Shown: positions 1 through 7,935, counted from the first letter of the stretch. The stretch is DNA of 23,519 bases from Oscillospiraceae bacterium (GCA_022511485.1 JAFLUJ010000012.1:1-23519), one strand, 5' to 3'. Made by a program: numbers and translations. Notes: generated by a model not told the origin, from the letters alone.

Positions 1-8
1 GGGGGTTC

Positions 9-41
9 GGGGGATGACCCTTTTTCAAAAGGGTCTCCCCC
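9..41 (-). terminator. GC-rich stem-loop after the binding-protein gene
   Basis: GGGGGA (9-14) pairs with TCCCCC (36-41), and GACCCTTTT (16-24) pairs with AAAAGGGTC (27-35). A single bulged base interrupts the stem and the loop is two bases. It lies about 105 bases beyond the stop of the minus-strand substrate-binding gene and could end its transcript. No good T-run follows, so a repeated hairpin element is an alternative. Its outer arm resembles the stem-loop at 11770-11810. Confidence 0.45.
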
Positions 42-146
42 GATAGGAACACAGAGACAATATGCTAAATTATGATCTGTTTTACTATTCATAAAATATC
101 AATGTGTGCAGCAGCCTTGTAATAGTGTGTGGTATCGGCTTTCTGA

Positions 147-1235
147 TTAAACGATATAGTCCCGGTACTCGGCGGGGAGCGTTACGCCAAGGGCTGCAAG
201 TGTGCTTCCGTTGAAGCAGTATTCAAACTTAGTGGACTTCTTAATGGACATACTCTCGATACTTGTACCTCCAAGAACTTTTACTGCCATAAGTCCTGCC
301 TGATAGCCCAGATCACGATAGTCGATAGCCAGCGTACCGAAGCCGCCGGTCTCAACCATTCCGCTTTCTGCGCAGAAGACAGGTTTCTGTGCCGGATTGC
401 AGACCGCCGATACAGCAGGCATCTGGGAAGCCAGCAGATTATCGGTAGGAAGATATATCGCGTCACACTGAGAGCTGATCTGGGAAAAAACTCTGCCAAT
501 ATCCGCAGCTGTGTCAACAGTCATTGTAACCGTTGCAAGTCCAAGTGACTCGGCATATTCATTTGCAATTCCTATCTGTAGAGCGGAATTGCTCTCGGAA
601 GCCGTGTAAACGAAGCCGATAGTTTCAATTTCAGGGAAAATATCCACCATCAGGTCGATCTGCTCCTCAATGGGGCTCATATCGGTAGTACCGGAAACAT
701 TAGTACCGGGACGTGAATTGCTTTCGATAAGACCCGCGTCAACAAAGTCAGTGATAGCTGTACCGATGATCGGGATATGCTGTGTCTTATTAGCACATGA
801 CTGAGCAGCAGGGGTAGCAATAGCGAAAATGAGATCGTCATTATTTGCGATAAACTCATCTGCGATGGCGTCCAGAGCTGAGGTCTCCCCCTGACCATCT
901 CTTTGATCTATAAGAACGTTCTCTCCGATAACAAAGCCTGAATCAACAAGAGCCGCTATAAATCCTTCCTCGGAAAGATTGAGCGCTGGATGATCCATCA
1001 ACTTGGCAATGCCTATCTTATAAACTTTATTGGATTCCTCGGCAGCATTGGAGACTGTCTTGTTCATATTCAGATTATCTGCACCGCGCAAAACTCCGGG
1101 ACTTTCAGGAATTCCGGTCTTTGTGACATTTGCTGTATTGGATCTGCCTGTGGAGGTGCTTGCAGAACTGCATCCTGCTGCTCCGCAAAGCATGGCAGCC
1201 GCAGCAGCAGCTGCAAAAATTCTCTTAAGCTTCAT
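147..1235 (-). CDS. ABC_sub_bind-type substrate-binding lipoprotein
   Basis: This is probably the extracellular solute receptor of an ABC importer, tethered to the membrane by lipid. Residues 1-22 form a signal peptide (MKLKRIF, an Ala-rich core, then GAAGC) with lipidated Cys22. A Ser/Thr-rich spacer follows. The mature part starts near residue 72 with KIGIAKLMDHPALN, which resembles the opening strand of the TrpX/YtrF-like family (PF04392), and it continues to the end with the usual two-lobe length of about 290 residues. The start is supported by AAAGGAG nine bases upstream. No permease or ATPase gene is adjacent; the next gene upstream is a chemoreceptor. The ligand cannot be read from the sequence; relatives bind aromatic amino acids or other small metabolites. 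The family is fairly sure, the ligand unknown. Confidence 0.85.
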   Translation of the reverse strand: MKLKRIFAAAAAAAMLCGAAGCSSASTSTGRSNTANVTKTGIPESPGVLRGADNLNMNKTVSNAAEESNKVYKIGIAKLMDHPALNLSEEGFIAALVDSGFVIGENVLIDQRDGQGETSALDAIADEFIANNDDLIFAIATPAAQSCANKTQHIPIIGTAITDFVDAGLIESNSRPGTNVSGTTDMSPIEEQIDLMVDIFPEIETIGFVYTASESNSALQIGIANEYAESLGLATVTMTVDTAADIGRVFSQISSQCDAIYLPTDNLLASQMPAVSAVCNPAQKPVFCAESGMVETGGFGTLAIDYRDLGYQAGLMAVKVLGGTSIESMSIKKSTKFEYCFNGSTLAALGVTLPAEYRDYIV

Positions 1236-1278
1236 TTTTATCTGCTCCTTTACATTTAATTATTTATGCTATTACCGC

Positions 1279-1306
1279 AAAGAACCCCAGCATACCGGGG
1301 TTCTTT
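1279..1306 (-). other. Stem-loop between chemoreceptor and binding-protein genes
   Basis: AAAGAACCCC (1279-1288) and GGGGTTCTTT (1297-1306) form a perfect 10-bp stem with an 8-base loop. It lies 65 bases after the chemoreceptor stop and 44 bases before the start of the next minus-strand gene. On the minus strand the bases after the stem are GCGGTAATAG, without a T-run. It is therefore a poor intrinsic terminator and may instead be an mRNA-stabilising or partial read-through structure in a co-transcript. Confidence 0.5.
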
Positions 1307-1370
1307 GGTATTTTTATACTATTTCCCATTTTAACAATAGACTTGCCTATTGAAAAATTAAGGATCAGTA

Positions 1371-3290
1371 TTATACTTTGAATTTGTCGATCTGAGATTC
1401 CAGAGCAGCAGACTGAGCGCTGAGCTGCTGACATGAAGCAGCGCTCTCCTCAGCAGTAGCAGAGTTCTGCTGAACAACTCTCGAGATCCTTTCAATGCCG
1501 ATCTTGATCTGCGAGATAGCTTCCGCCTGTACCTCAGTAGCAGTGCTGATGTCGTTTATGTACATATTGGTCTTGTCGGAAAGCTCTGTTACCTGCTTCA
1601 TTGTATTTGCACTGCCTTCCGCAATTACAGTACCCTTGTTTACAGCTTCAATTGTAGCATTGATAAGGTCGCCTGTTTGCTGAGCGGATTCCGCACTCTT
1701 TGCAGCGAGGTTTCTTACCTCGTCTGCTACGACTGCAAATCCCTTACCAGCCGCACCTGCACGAGCTGCCTCAACTGCGGCGTTAAGCGCAAGGATATTG
1801 GTCTGGAATGCAATGTCGTCGATAGCCTTGATAATATTCTGGATCTGGTCGGATTTCTTCTTGATCTCATGCATAGCTTCAAGCATATTGTTGATCTCGC
1901 CGCTCTGGACATTGATCGTGTCAGCAGTCTGGGTAGAGATCTTGCTTGCCTCTGATGCGTTGTCAGCACTCTGCTGAACCTTGTCAGCAATATCGTTGAT
2001 GGACGCAGAGAGCTGCTCGATAGCCGCTGCCTGCTGAGTAGTACCGTCTGCCAGCATCTGAGAGCCCTCAGCGATCTGCTCTGAACCGTCTTTTACGTCA
2101 CTTGATGTCATGCTGATGTTTCCGATCATATCACGCAGAGAATTCTTGATCTGATCGAAGGAGACCTTGATACCTGCGAAATCACCGTGATATGTTACCT
2201 TAGGTTGGACGGTAAAGTCACCGGTCGCCATTTCCGAAAGAACGTAATTGATGTCGTCAATGCATCTGTTAAGTTCATCCTTTGTAGCCCTGAGCTTTTG
2301 TACAAATTCACCCAGCTCGTCGTTTGCAAACTTGAATGTGGATTTGGGCTTGCGGAATTCACCGTGGCTCATATCCTCTGTGATTATATTTACTTCGCTG
2401 ATAGGGTCAATAATTACCTTTTTGTTTACTACTACGATGGAGCCTACTGACAGTGCAGCTACGATCAGTGCAGCAATGATAACAGTAACAAGCAGCCGAG
2501 CTCTCATTGAATCGGTCTCAGCTGAGGAGTTACCTGCACAGTATGCACCGATTATATCACCATAAATGTCATATATAGGCTTATATGCTACATAGTAGTT
2601 CTGACCGAGAATATCTGCCTGATCGTTGTACTCTTCGCCATTAATAAGAACTATATTTGCAATATTATTGGACATCTTCGTTCCTATCGAACGGTTTCCG
2701 TTTTCATCAAGGAGGGTAGTGCTGATACGTGTGTCGCCGGTGTAAAGGGTAACATCCGCTCCCGTTTCCTCTTTAACAGAATCTATCCAGTCAATGTCGG
2801 ACATATCCATACCAAAAATCGCAGCGCCAATCCTTGTACCGTCACGCTCAATGGGCATACATATCTGAGCAGTAAGATCCATTGCCGAATCTACTACCAT
2901 GCCCTGCCATCCGTTGCTGACTGCCAGGCTAAGGTCAAAATCCGCAAGCTTATAGTTGTCAGTCTGCCAGTAAATGATACCGTCAGCGTCATAAATGGCG
3001 GCGAAATTACTTGCATAGTTTGCTGACATTTCCCAGAAGACCTGAGCATCTTCCTCATGTCCGGGAAGCGTGAAGTCAAGAGCATCCATTGTTTTCATAG
3101 TGTCTTTTAAGTCGTCTAACTCGCCGTCCAGGTCGCTCTGGATCGTATTGAGGCTGGCAACGTTTTCTTCACTTGAAATCGTTCTGATGATCGCCGAAGC
3201 CATATACATAGAGATCGCGCTTACTACAACTACGGCAACGATCAGACCAGCCATAAAAACAGCGATAAGCTTTAATCCAATCTTTGACAT
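1371..3290 (-). CDS. Methyl-accepting chemotaxis protein (Cache sensor)
   Basis: A membrane chemoreceptor that controls CheA kinase activity through CheW. Residues 8-32 are transmembrane segment 1. Residues 33-263 form an extracellular sensor with Cache_3/double-Cache features (TRISTTLLDENG, SIGTKMS, Y-KPIYD-YGDIIG). Residues 265-289 are transmembrane segment 2, followed by HAMP and a second HAMP-like linker to about 410. Residues 420-639 are the cytoplasmic coiled-coil signalling domain, with the conserved hairpin tip from about 489 (IDDIAFQTNILALNAAVEAA, then a Gly-rich and DEVRNLA stretch). There is no C-terminal NWETF tether for CheR/CheB. I chose MSKIG at 3290 rather than the in-frame ATG at 3329, because GAGGA lies five bases upstream; this also gives exactly the length (639 aa) of the neighbouring receptor. 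Ligand unknown. Confidence 0.95.
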   Translation of the reverse strand: MSKIGLKLIAVFMAGLIVAVVVVSAISMYMASAIIRTISSEENVASLNTIQSDLDGELDDLKDTMKTMDALDFTLPGHEEDAQVFWEMSANYASNFAAIYDADGIIYWQTDNYKLADFDLSLAVSNGWQGMVVDSAMDLTAQICMPIERDGTRIGAAIFGMDMSDIDWIDSVKEETGADVTLYTGDTRISTTLLDENGNRSIGTKMSNNIANIVLINGEEYNDQADILGQNYYVAYKPIYDIYGDIIGAYCAGNSSAETDSMRARLLVTVIIAALIVAALSVGSIVVVNKKVIIDPISEVNIITEDMSHGEFRKPKSTFKFANDELGEFVQKLRATKDELNRCIDDINYVLSEMATGDFTVQPKVTYHGDFAGIKVSFDQIKNSLRDMIGNISMTSSDVKDGSEQIAEGSQMLADGTTQQAAAIEQLSASINDIADKVQQSADNASEASKISTQTADTINVQSGEINNMLEAMHEIKKKSDQIQNIIKAIDDIAFQTNILALNAAVEAARAGAAGKGFAVVADEVRNLAAKSAESAQQTGDLINATIEAVNKGTVIAEGSANTMKQVTELSDKTNMYINDISTATEVQAEAISQIKIGIERISRVVQQNSATAEESAASCQQLSAQSAALESQIDKFKV

Positions 3291-3345
3291 AAAAATCCTC
3301 TTTCCCTTGTATAATACAGAATAATGCAATTATTATACAAATAAT

Positions 3346-3374
3346 ATTATATATAATATATAAGCATTTGTCAA
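3346..3374 (-). promoter_or_regulatory. Sigma-A promoter of first chemoreceptor gene
   Basis: Read on the minus strand, TTGACA (3369-3374) is followed after exactly 17 bases by TATAAT (3346-3351), a perfect consensus. The predicted transcript starts near 3339, leaving a leader of about 50 bases before the ATG at 3290. No SigD/sigma-28 motif is obvious here. Confidence 0.8.
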
Positions 3375-3491
3375 TACATAAATTTACAAAAAAAGACGTC
3401 TGTATTTTTATATTTTCCACACATTTTTTAATACTAATCCCTAATTGGAACTGTTGCAGCCCATTTAAAACGGGAAATAGTACAAGATAGA

Positions 3492-3527
3492 AAACCTCCT
3501 GCGGATCAGCTGAGCCATAGGAGGTTT
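3492..3527 (-). terminator. Terminator of second chemoreceptor gene
   Basis: AAACCTCCT (3492-3500) pairs with AGGAGGTTT (3519-3527) around an 18-base loop. It lies about 33 bases past the stop of the minus-strand receptor gene. On that strand the stem ends GGTTTTCTAT, a short T-rich tail. It separates the two chemoreceptor genes, in line with the second promoter at 3346-3374. Confidence 0.6.
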
Positions 3528-3559
3528 GTCATTTTACGGTTCAAAAATATGATGTATCA

Positions 3560-5479
3560 TCATGTACGGAAAATAGCGATCTTGTCCTTTAATACCATAG
3601 CCTGCATATTCAGCTCTTCGCAGCTTGCAGCGCTCTGCTCTGCGTTTGCGCTGTTCTGCTGAACGACCTCGGAAATCTTTGCCATACCCACACGTACCTG
3701 CTGAACTGCTTCATCCTGAGCGTGGGTCTGACTTGTAATATCGTCAATGAGCTTGTTGGTATCGTTAGCGTTGTCAATAACTGCATTCATAGCCTCAGAT
3801 GTTCTGCGTGCTATCTCAGCGCCGTTATTTACAGCCTCGATACAGCTTCCGATAAGTACGGATGTATTGCTTGCAGCATCGGCAGACTTGTTTGCAAGGT
3901 TACGAACCTCGTCAGCAACAACTGCAAAGCCTTTTCCGGCAGTACCTGCTCTTGCAGCCTCAACTGCGGCGTTAAGTGCAAGGATATTTGTCTGGAATGC
4001 AAGGTCGTCGATAGACTTGATGATCTTTCCGATCTCGTTGGTGCTCTCTTCGATATTTGCCATAGCGCCAAGCATAGATTCGATCTTTTCCTTCTGCTCG
4101 TTGATAGTCTGGATAGACAGATGAGAAAGCTGCTGAGCCTTTTCCGCGCTTTCAATATTCATTGCGATCTTATCGGAAATATCCGACATGGAAGCGGACA
4201 ATTCATCTGTAGCGGAAGCCTGCTTGATAGTACCGTCCGCCATGACAGTTGCAACATTGGAAAGCTGCGCGGAACCATTGAACACCTCGTCAGATGTGAC
4301 GTTGATGTCTCCTACGATCTCCTTCATTTTGTCGTGGAGCACCTTGGCGGACTGTCCGATGCTCATAAAGTCGCCTCTGTAGTTTATTCTTGAAACATAG
4401 CTGAAGTTTCCTTCTGCCATCTCTCCCATCATTTCGGAAATATCGCTTATGTAGCTGTTAAGGGTAGAAACAGCGACTGTAATGGATTCGGCAAGCTCTC
4501 CGACCTCGTCTCTTTGGATCTTGCCATGTATGCCGGGGTTGTTTCTGAGATTTCCCTGCTCCATTTCCTGAGCCATTTCCTTTACCATAAGCACAGGGCG
4601 TGAAATTCTCTGAGTTATAAAGATTATCAGGATGACCGCAGCTGCAATGAGAAGAACAAGTCCCACTATTATACCGGCTCTGATCATTTCTCCCATATTT
4701 TCGTTGATCGAAGCTAACGGTGCTCCGGTAAAGAACGCACCGCGGGTAACTCCGTAAGCGTCAACAATAGGAGTATATGTAGCCAGATATTCTGCACCGA
4801 AAAGCTCTGTGCGCATCTGATATTTTTCGCCCTTGGTAATAACTGTTTCATAAATATTGTCAAGCATTGTAGTTCCTATCTGACGCTCGCCCTTATCGTC
4901 CACAAATGTGGTAGCAATACGCAGATTATCGCTGAATACAGTTATCTGGTTTCCTGTTCTCTCTTTCAGATTGTCCAGGATAGAGTTATCGGTGTAGGAA
5001 TATCCTACCGCAACTGCACCGCCGTCAAACTTCACAGACGTACAATAATAAAGGTATGCCTCCGAATCGGTATAAAGACCACTCTTATTGCTTGATGTTA
5101 CCTCAAATATTCCCGCTGAGGAAAGAGCACAGTTATCGGTCTTTAACGCTACTATACCATCTTTGTCAGCAAAGATCGCAAAAATAGCTTCGTCTTTCTC
5201 AATGCCGCTCCAGATCCTCAGTATTGCCTCAGAATTCCGTTCATTGATGGCAGCCTTCAGAGCGTCATTCTGGGAAAGTGCAGATGCCATTATGCTTGTC
5301 TCATTTGCCTTGGTCCGGAAATCCGCCAGAAGCGCATCGATCGCAGTCTGTGATGATTCCGTAAAGGTCTCCATTTCAACACGATAGAATATAAGGCAGA
5401 ATATAACGGTATTGACAAGCAATGCGATAATGAACATTATGTATACTCTCATAAGTATAGCCTTACCAATTTTGGACAT
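3560..5479 (-). CDS. Methyl-accepting chemotaxis protein (Cache sensor)
   Basis: A second chemoreceptor with the same architecture and exact length (639 aa) as its neighbour. Transmembrane segment 1 is at 9-32, the extracellular Cache-type sensor at 33-263 (LRIATTFVDDKG, IGTTMLDN, YLATYTPIVDAYG) and transmembrane segment 2 at about 267-289. HAMP and linker reach about 410, and the signalling coiled coil runs to the end. The tip (IDDLAFQTNILALNAAVEAA, then DEVRNLA) is almost identical to that of the other receptor, while the sensor is much more divergent. This fits tandem duplication followed by change of ligand. The start MSKIG is supported by GGGAG upstream. It has its own promoter and terminator. 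No CheR-tethering pentapeptide ends the protein. Ligand unknown. Confidence 0.95.
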   Translation of the reverse strand: MSKIGKAILMRVYIMFIIALLVNTVIFCLIFYRVEMETFTESSQTAIDALLADFRTKANETSIMASALSQNDALKAAINERNSEAILRIWSGIEKDEAIFAIFADKDGIVALKTDNCALSSAGIFEVTSSNKSGLYTDSEAYLYYCTSVKFDGGAVAVGYSYTDNSILDNLKERTGNQITVFSDNLRIATTFVDDKGERQIGTTMLDNIYETVITKGEKYQMRTELFGAEYLATYTPIVDAYGVTRGAFFTGAPLASINENMGEMIRAGIIVGLVLLIAAAVILIIFITQRISRPVLMVKEMAQEMEQGNLRNNPGIHGKIQRDEVGELAESITVAVSTLNSYISDISEMMGEMAEGNFSYVSRINYRGDFMSIGQSAKVLHDKMKEIVGDINVTSDEVFNGSAQLSNVATVMADGTIKQASATDELSASMSDISDKIAMNIESAEKAQQLSHLSIQTINEQKEKIESMLGAMANIEESTNEIGKIIKSIDDLAFQTNILALNAAVEAARAGTAGKGFAVVADEVRNLANKSADAASNTSVLIGSCIEAVNNGAEIARRTSEAMNAVIDNANDTNKLIDDITSQTHAQDEAVQQVRVGMAKISEVVQQNSANAEQSAASCEELNMQAMVLKDKIAIFRT

Positions 5480-5550
5480 TTCAAAAACTCCCTACCACAA
5501 AAAATTATATAACGATAAGTATTATTCAATATCAATAGTTATATAAGTTA

Positions 5551-5579
5551 ATTTTACACCAAAGGAGAAATTTTGTCAA
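5551..5579 (-). promoter_or_regulatory. Sigma-A promoter of second chemoreceptor gene
   Basis: On the minus strand TTGACA (5574-5579) and TAAAAT (5551-5556) are separated by 17 bases. The transcript should start near 5544, giving a leader of about 65 bases that is AT-rich and has no obvious structure. Confidence 0.75.
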
Positions 5580-5683
5580 GAGATTTTAAAAATATTAACT
5601 TTAAACATGACGAAATCTTTAATAGTTTTTTGTATATAAAATACAAAATTTGTGTTATTTCCCGTATTCAGCTCCCCATGAAC

Positions 5684-5715
5684 AAAAAAATATGCTCCTC
5701 ACAGGGAGGAGCATA
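5684..5715 (-). terminator. Rho-independent terminator of the LivJ-like gene
   Basis: TATGCTCCTC (5691-5700) and GAGGAGCATA (5706-5715) form a perfect 10-bp stem with a 5-base loop. On the minus strand a run of seven T (5684-5690) follows. It lies about 20 bases past the stop of the binding-protein gene and isolates that gene from the downstream chemoreceptors. Confidence 0.9.
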
Positions 5716-5735
5716 CTGAAATTTGAAGTGTGGGC

Positions 5736-6929
5736 TCATTTGCTCACATATTCGCCGTTTTCGATAACAGCAACCATTGCAGATTTGTTAGGCTCGCCGG
5801 AAGCGTTGAAGCTCATAGAGCCTGTAAGACCGTCAATGGAGATGTTTGTCATAGCTCCGATAAGAGCCTCGTTGGAAGTGTCGCCCTTTGTATATTCAAT
5901 AGCAGCCTTCATAACGTAGATCCCGTCATAGCCGTCAGCAGCGAACTGGTCGGGAGTTGAACCGTAAGCAGTCTCATACTTTGAAACAAAGGATTTTACC
6001 TGTGAATTTTCGCTTGAAGCAACAAAAGGTGTGAGGAAGGTAGCTCCCTCAACGTTTGCAGTGTTGCCGTCCAGTTGCTTGATGATGCCGTCCCATCCGT
6101 CGGAACCGAAGTAAGGGAGGGATACTCCTACTGTTACAGCCTGCTCGGAAATGTAAGCAGCCTCTGTATAGTACATGGGCATAAAGATGCAGTCTGCCTC
6201 TGTGGATTTGATCTTTGTGAGCTGTGTCTTGAAATCAACGTCGCCGCTTGTGAAGCTTTCGTCAGCAGCAATTGTAAGACCTATCTCATTTGCCTTTGCA
6301 ACAAATGCATCGTGGATACCCTTGCTGTAGTCGGATGCAACATCGTAAATTATTGCGGGATTGCTAAGTCCCTGATCCTTGATATACTGAGCCATGATCT
6401 CACCCTGAAGCGGGTCGGTGAAGCAAATTCTGAAAGCGTTGTCATACTTTGTGCATTCCATTGCAGAACCGGAAGGAGTGATCTGGAGTATTCCGTCATT
6501 TACGGATTCCTCGGAAACTGCAATGCTGCATCCGCTTGTTACAGAACCGAGAAGAGCATTGATACCGGAGTCCATAAGCTTGTTGTATGCGGAAACGGAC
6601 TTCTCCTCATCGCATTCGTCGTCCTCGAAAAGAAGCTCCAGCTTCATTCCGTTTACGCCGCCTGCTGCGTTGATCTCGTCAACAGCGATCTGAGCTCCCT
6701 GCTTTGTGGAAATTCCGTATGAAGCAGCGTCGCCTGTAAGAGGACCGATACCGCCGATCTTGAATGTACCGCTGAATGATGCATTATCGCTTCCGCCGTT
6801 ATCAGCGCTTGCGCCTGCACCGTCGTCTGTTGGTGTGCTGCCGCCATTGTTATCGGAGCAGCCTGCAAAAAATGCTGTGGACATAAGACCTGCCATAGCA
6901 AATGCAAGAACTTTTTTAGATAATTTCAT
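5736..6929 (-). CDS. LivJ/LivK-type branched-chain amino acid binding lipoprotein
   Basis: An extracellular substrate-binding lipoprotein of the Peripla_BP_6 / Leu-Ile-Val-binding type. Residues 1-24 are a lipoprotein signal (MKLSKKVLAF...FFAGC, lipidated Cys24), followed by a Gly/Asp/Ser linker to about 50. The mature domain opens with FKIGGIGPLTGDAASYG, the family's first strand and ligand loop. It continues with GAQIAVDEINAAGGVNG, ELLFEDDECDEEKS and a GS-TSG ligand loop near 125-130, and ends in a GYDGIYVMKAAIE segment; the total of 397 aa is normal. The start follows GGAGG. The gene is monocistronic, between its own promoter and a strong terminator. No livHMGF genes are present, so it either serves a transporter encoded elsewhere or acts as a sensor accessory for the neighbouring receptors. 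The actual ligand is uncertain. Confidence 0.9.
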   Translation of the reverse strand: MKLSKKVLAFAMAGLMSTAFFAGCSDNNGGSTPTDDGAGASADNGGSDNASFSGTFKIGGIGPLTGDAASYGISTKQGAQIAVDEINAAGGVNGMKLELLFEDDECDEEKSVSAYNKLMDSGINALLGSVTSGCSIAVSEESVNDGILQITPSGSAMECTKYDNAFRICFTDPLQGEIMAQYIKDQGLSNPAIIYDVASDYSKGIHDAFVAKANEIGLTIAADESFTSGDVDFKTQLTKIKSTEADCIFMPMYYTEAAYISEQAVTVGVSLPYFGSDGWDGIIKQLDGNTANVEGATFLTPFVASSENSQVKSFVSKYETAYGSTPDQFAADGYDGIYVMKAAIEYTKGDTSNEALIGAMTNISIDGLTGSMSFNASGEPNKSAMVAVIENGEYVSK

Positions 6930-6971
6930 TTTTCATAACCTCCATTGTAAAATCCTTTTTTACACTATAAT

Positions 6972-7000
6972 ATAATACTTATTATTTCCCGAAATGTCAA
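6972..7000 (-). promoter_or_regulatory. Sigma-A promoter of the LivJ-like gene
   Basis: On the minus strand TTGACA (6995-7000) and TATTAT (6972-6977) are 17 bases apart. Transcription should begin near 6965, giving a short leader of about 35 bases ending in the GGAGG ribosome binding site. Confidence 0.75.
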
Positions 7001-7140
7001 TGGCGAAACAAGCCTATTTTTAGGTATTAAAAATGTTAAATCCTATATACTTTACACATATTTCCCATCACTTATGAACATTGCGTGTATTTTGTTATGA
7101 AATTATATAGCGATAAGATTTCATTTTTGAAAAAAGTCAT

Positions 7141-7177
7141 ATAAAAAACAGCACACCGCCCTCCTGAGAGCGGTGTG
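7141..7177 (-). terminator. Rho-independent terminator of the HEXXH gene
   Basis: CACACCGC (7152-7159) pairs with GCGGTGTG (7170-7177) around a 10-base loop. On the minus strand the stem is followed by CTGTTTTTTAT. It lies about 120 bases after the stop of the minus-strand HEXXH gene, with a dispersed repeat element between the stop and the terminator. Confidence 0.8.
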
Positions 7178-7214
7178 ACTTGAAAAATAATTATGATTTA
7201 TACTATATCTGACT

Positions 7215-7279
7215 CGCCCCCTTGAGGGGGCTGAACATACTAAATCATTTGTTTTCATTAAGGGTGGGGGGTGGATAAT
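7215..7279 (-). repeat. Dispersed intergenic element, copy 1
   Basis: Read on the minus strand (sense of the upstream gene) it contains ATTATCCACCCCCC, then TTAATG, ACAAATGATT, and a hairpin GCCCCC-TCAA-GGGGGC (plus-strand 7216-7221 and 7226-7231). A clearly related copy lies at 18424-18485 in the same orientation relative to its own upstream gene. Both copies sit between a stop codon and an intrinsic terminator. Together with flanking sequence it accounts for most of the 7178-7298 gap. Confidence 0.7.
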
Positions 7280-7298
7280 CGTGCAGGGCGTCGCCTTG

Positions 7299-7880
7299 CT
7301 ATGCAGCAGTGTTGAGCCCTCTGCCGCTGTCCCTTGAAGGGTCGGATAAGCCCACTGCATATTGGTCAGCCAGACTGTCAGATGAGCTTCGTATAGTGGT
7401 GCGGGTAGTTCCTCCGGAAATATATACTCTGCCGCACTCGGGACAGATGGCGGTATGTATTGTAACGCTCTGGGAAACTATCTCCTTTCCCTCCTGCCTT
7501 GCCTTTGCCTGATTCCGGCTTACGTGCTCCTGCTCATGGCTTCGCACAGCAGCTCCGGCAGCGTTGGGATTCACTTTTGTCGGCGTCTGGAAAGAAACTC
7601 CCGGATCGTCCGAACCGTCCTGATAGCGCCTGTTTTTACAGGTCTGACATTCAAAGGAATCGAAGCGGCGCTTATAATCATTTTCGTCCTTGACCGGTTT
7701 TCCGTTCCGGTAATTATTCTCCCCGTTTTTTACGGGCTGGAACGTTCCCCTTTCAAGCTGCTCAGCAGAATTTGTGGGATCGGTATTGTTTTTGCGGTAA
7801 ACTCCCATACCATAGGAAGCACCTCCGAATCCGGTCATCGAGCCGGAAACGCCTGTTCCTACCGGTGAAATATACGACAT
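7299..7880 (-). CDS. HEXXH, four-cysteine protein (SprA-related-like)
   Basis: A probable zinc metalloprotease-like protein of unknown substrate. In the 193-aa product the first 30 residues are rich in Gly, Ser and Tyr. Cys78 and Cys81 (ECQTCKNRRYQDGSDD) and Cys146/Cys149 (CPECG) look like two halves of a zinc ribbon. HEQEH at 115-119, preceded by AAVRS, is an HEXXH metallopeptidase motif. The tail is Ser/Asp-rich. The combination resembles clostridial proteins assigned to the SprA-related family (PF12118), recalled rather than tested. I moved the start to the second ATG (7880): AAGGAGG directly abuts the first ATG (7886) but is six bases from the second. No signal peptide is seen. It has its own promoter and terminator. 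The third zinc ligand is not identified. Confidence 0.7.
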   Translation of the reverse strand: MSYISPVGTGVSGSMTGFGGASYGMGVYRKNNTDPTNSAEQLERGTFQPVKNGENNYRNGKPVKDENDYKRRFDSFECQTCKNRRYQDGSDDPGVSFQTPTKVNPNAAGAAVRSHEQEHVSRNQAKARQEGKEIVSQSVTIHTAICPECGRVYISGGTTRTTIRSSSDSLADQYAVGLSDPSRDSGRGLNTAA

Positions 7881-7935
7881 ACACATCCTCCTTTCAGGTC
7901 AGCAAAATAATTGATTTGAAATTTATGTAAGGAAA

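Noticed and set aside
3291..3329. A 13-residue upstream extension of the first chemoreceptor.
   Set aside because: The ribosome binding site GAGGA is inside this stretch and points to the ATG at 3290; the corrected protein matches its paralogue in length and N-terminus (MSKIG).
7121..7360. A 79-codon minus-strand frame overlapping the 3' end of the HEXXH gene.
   Set aside because: It runs through the dispersed element and the terminator hairpin and has no ribosome binding site, so it is a by-product of those sequences.
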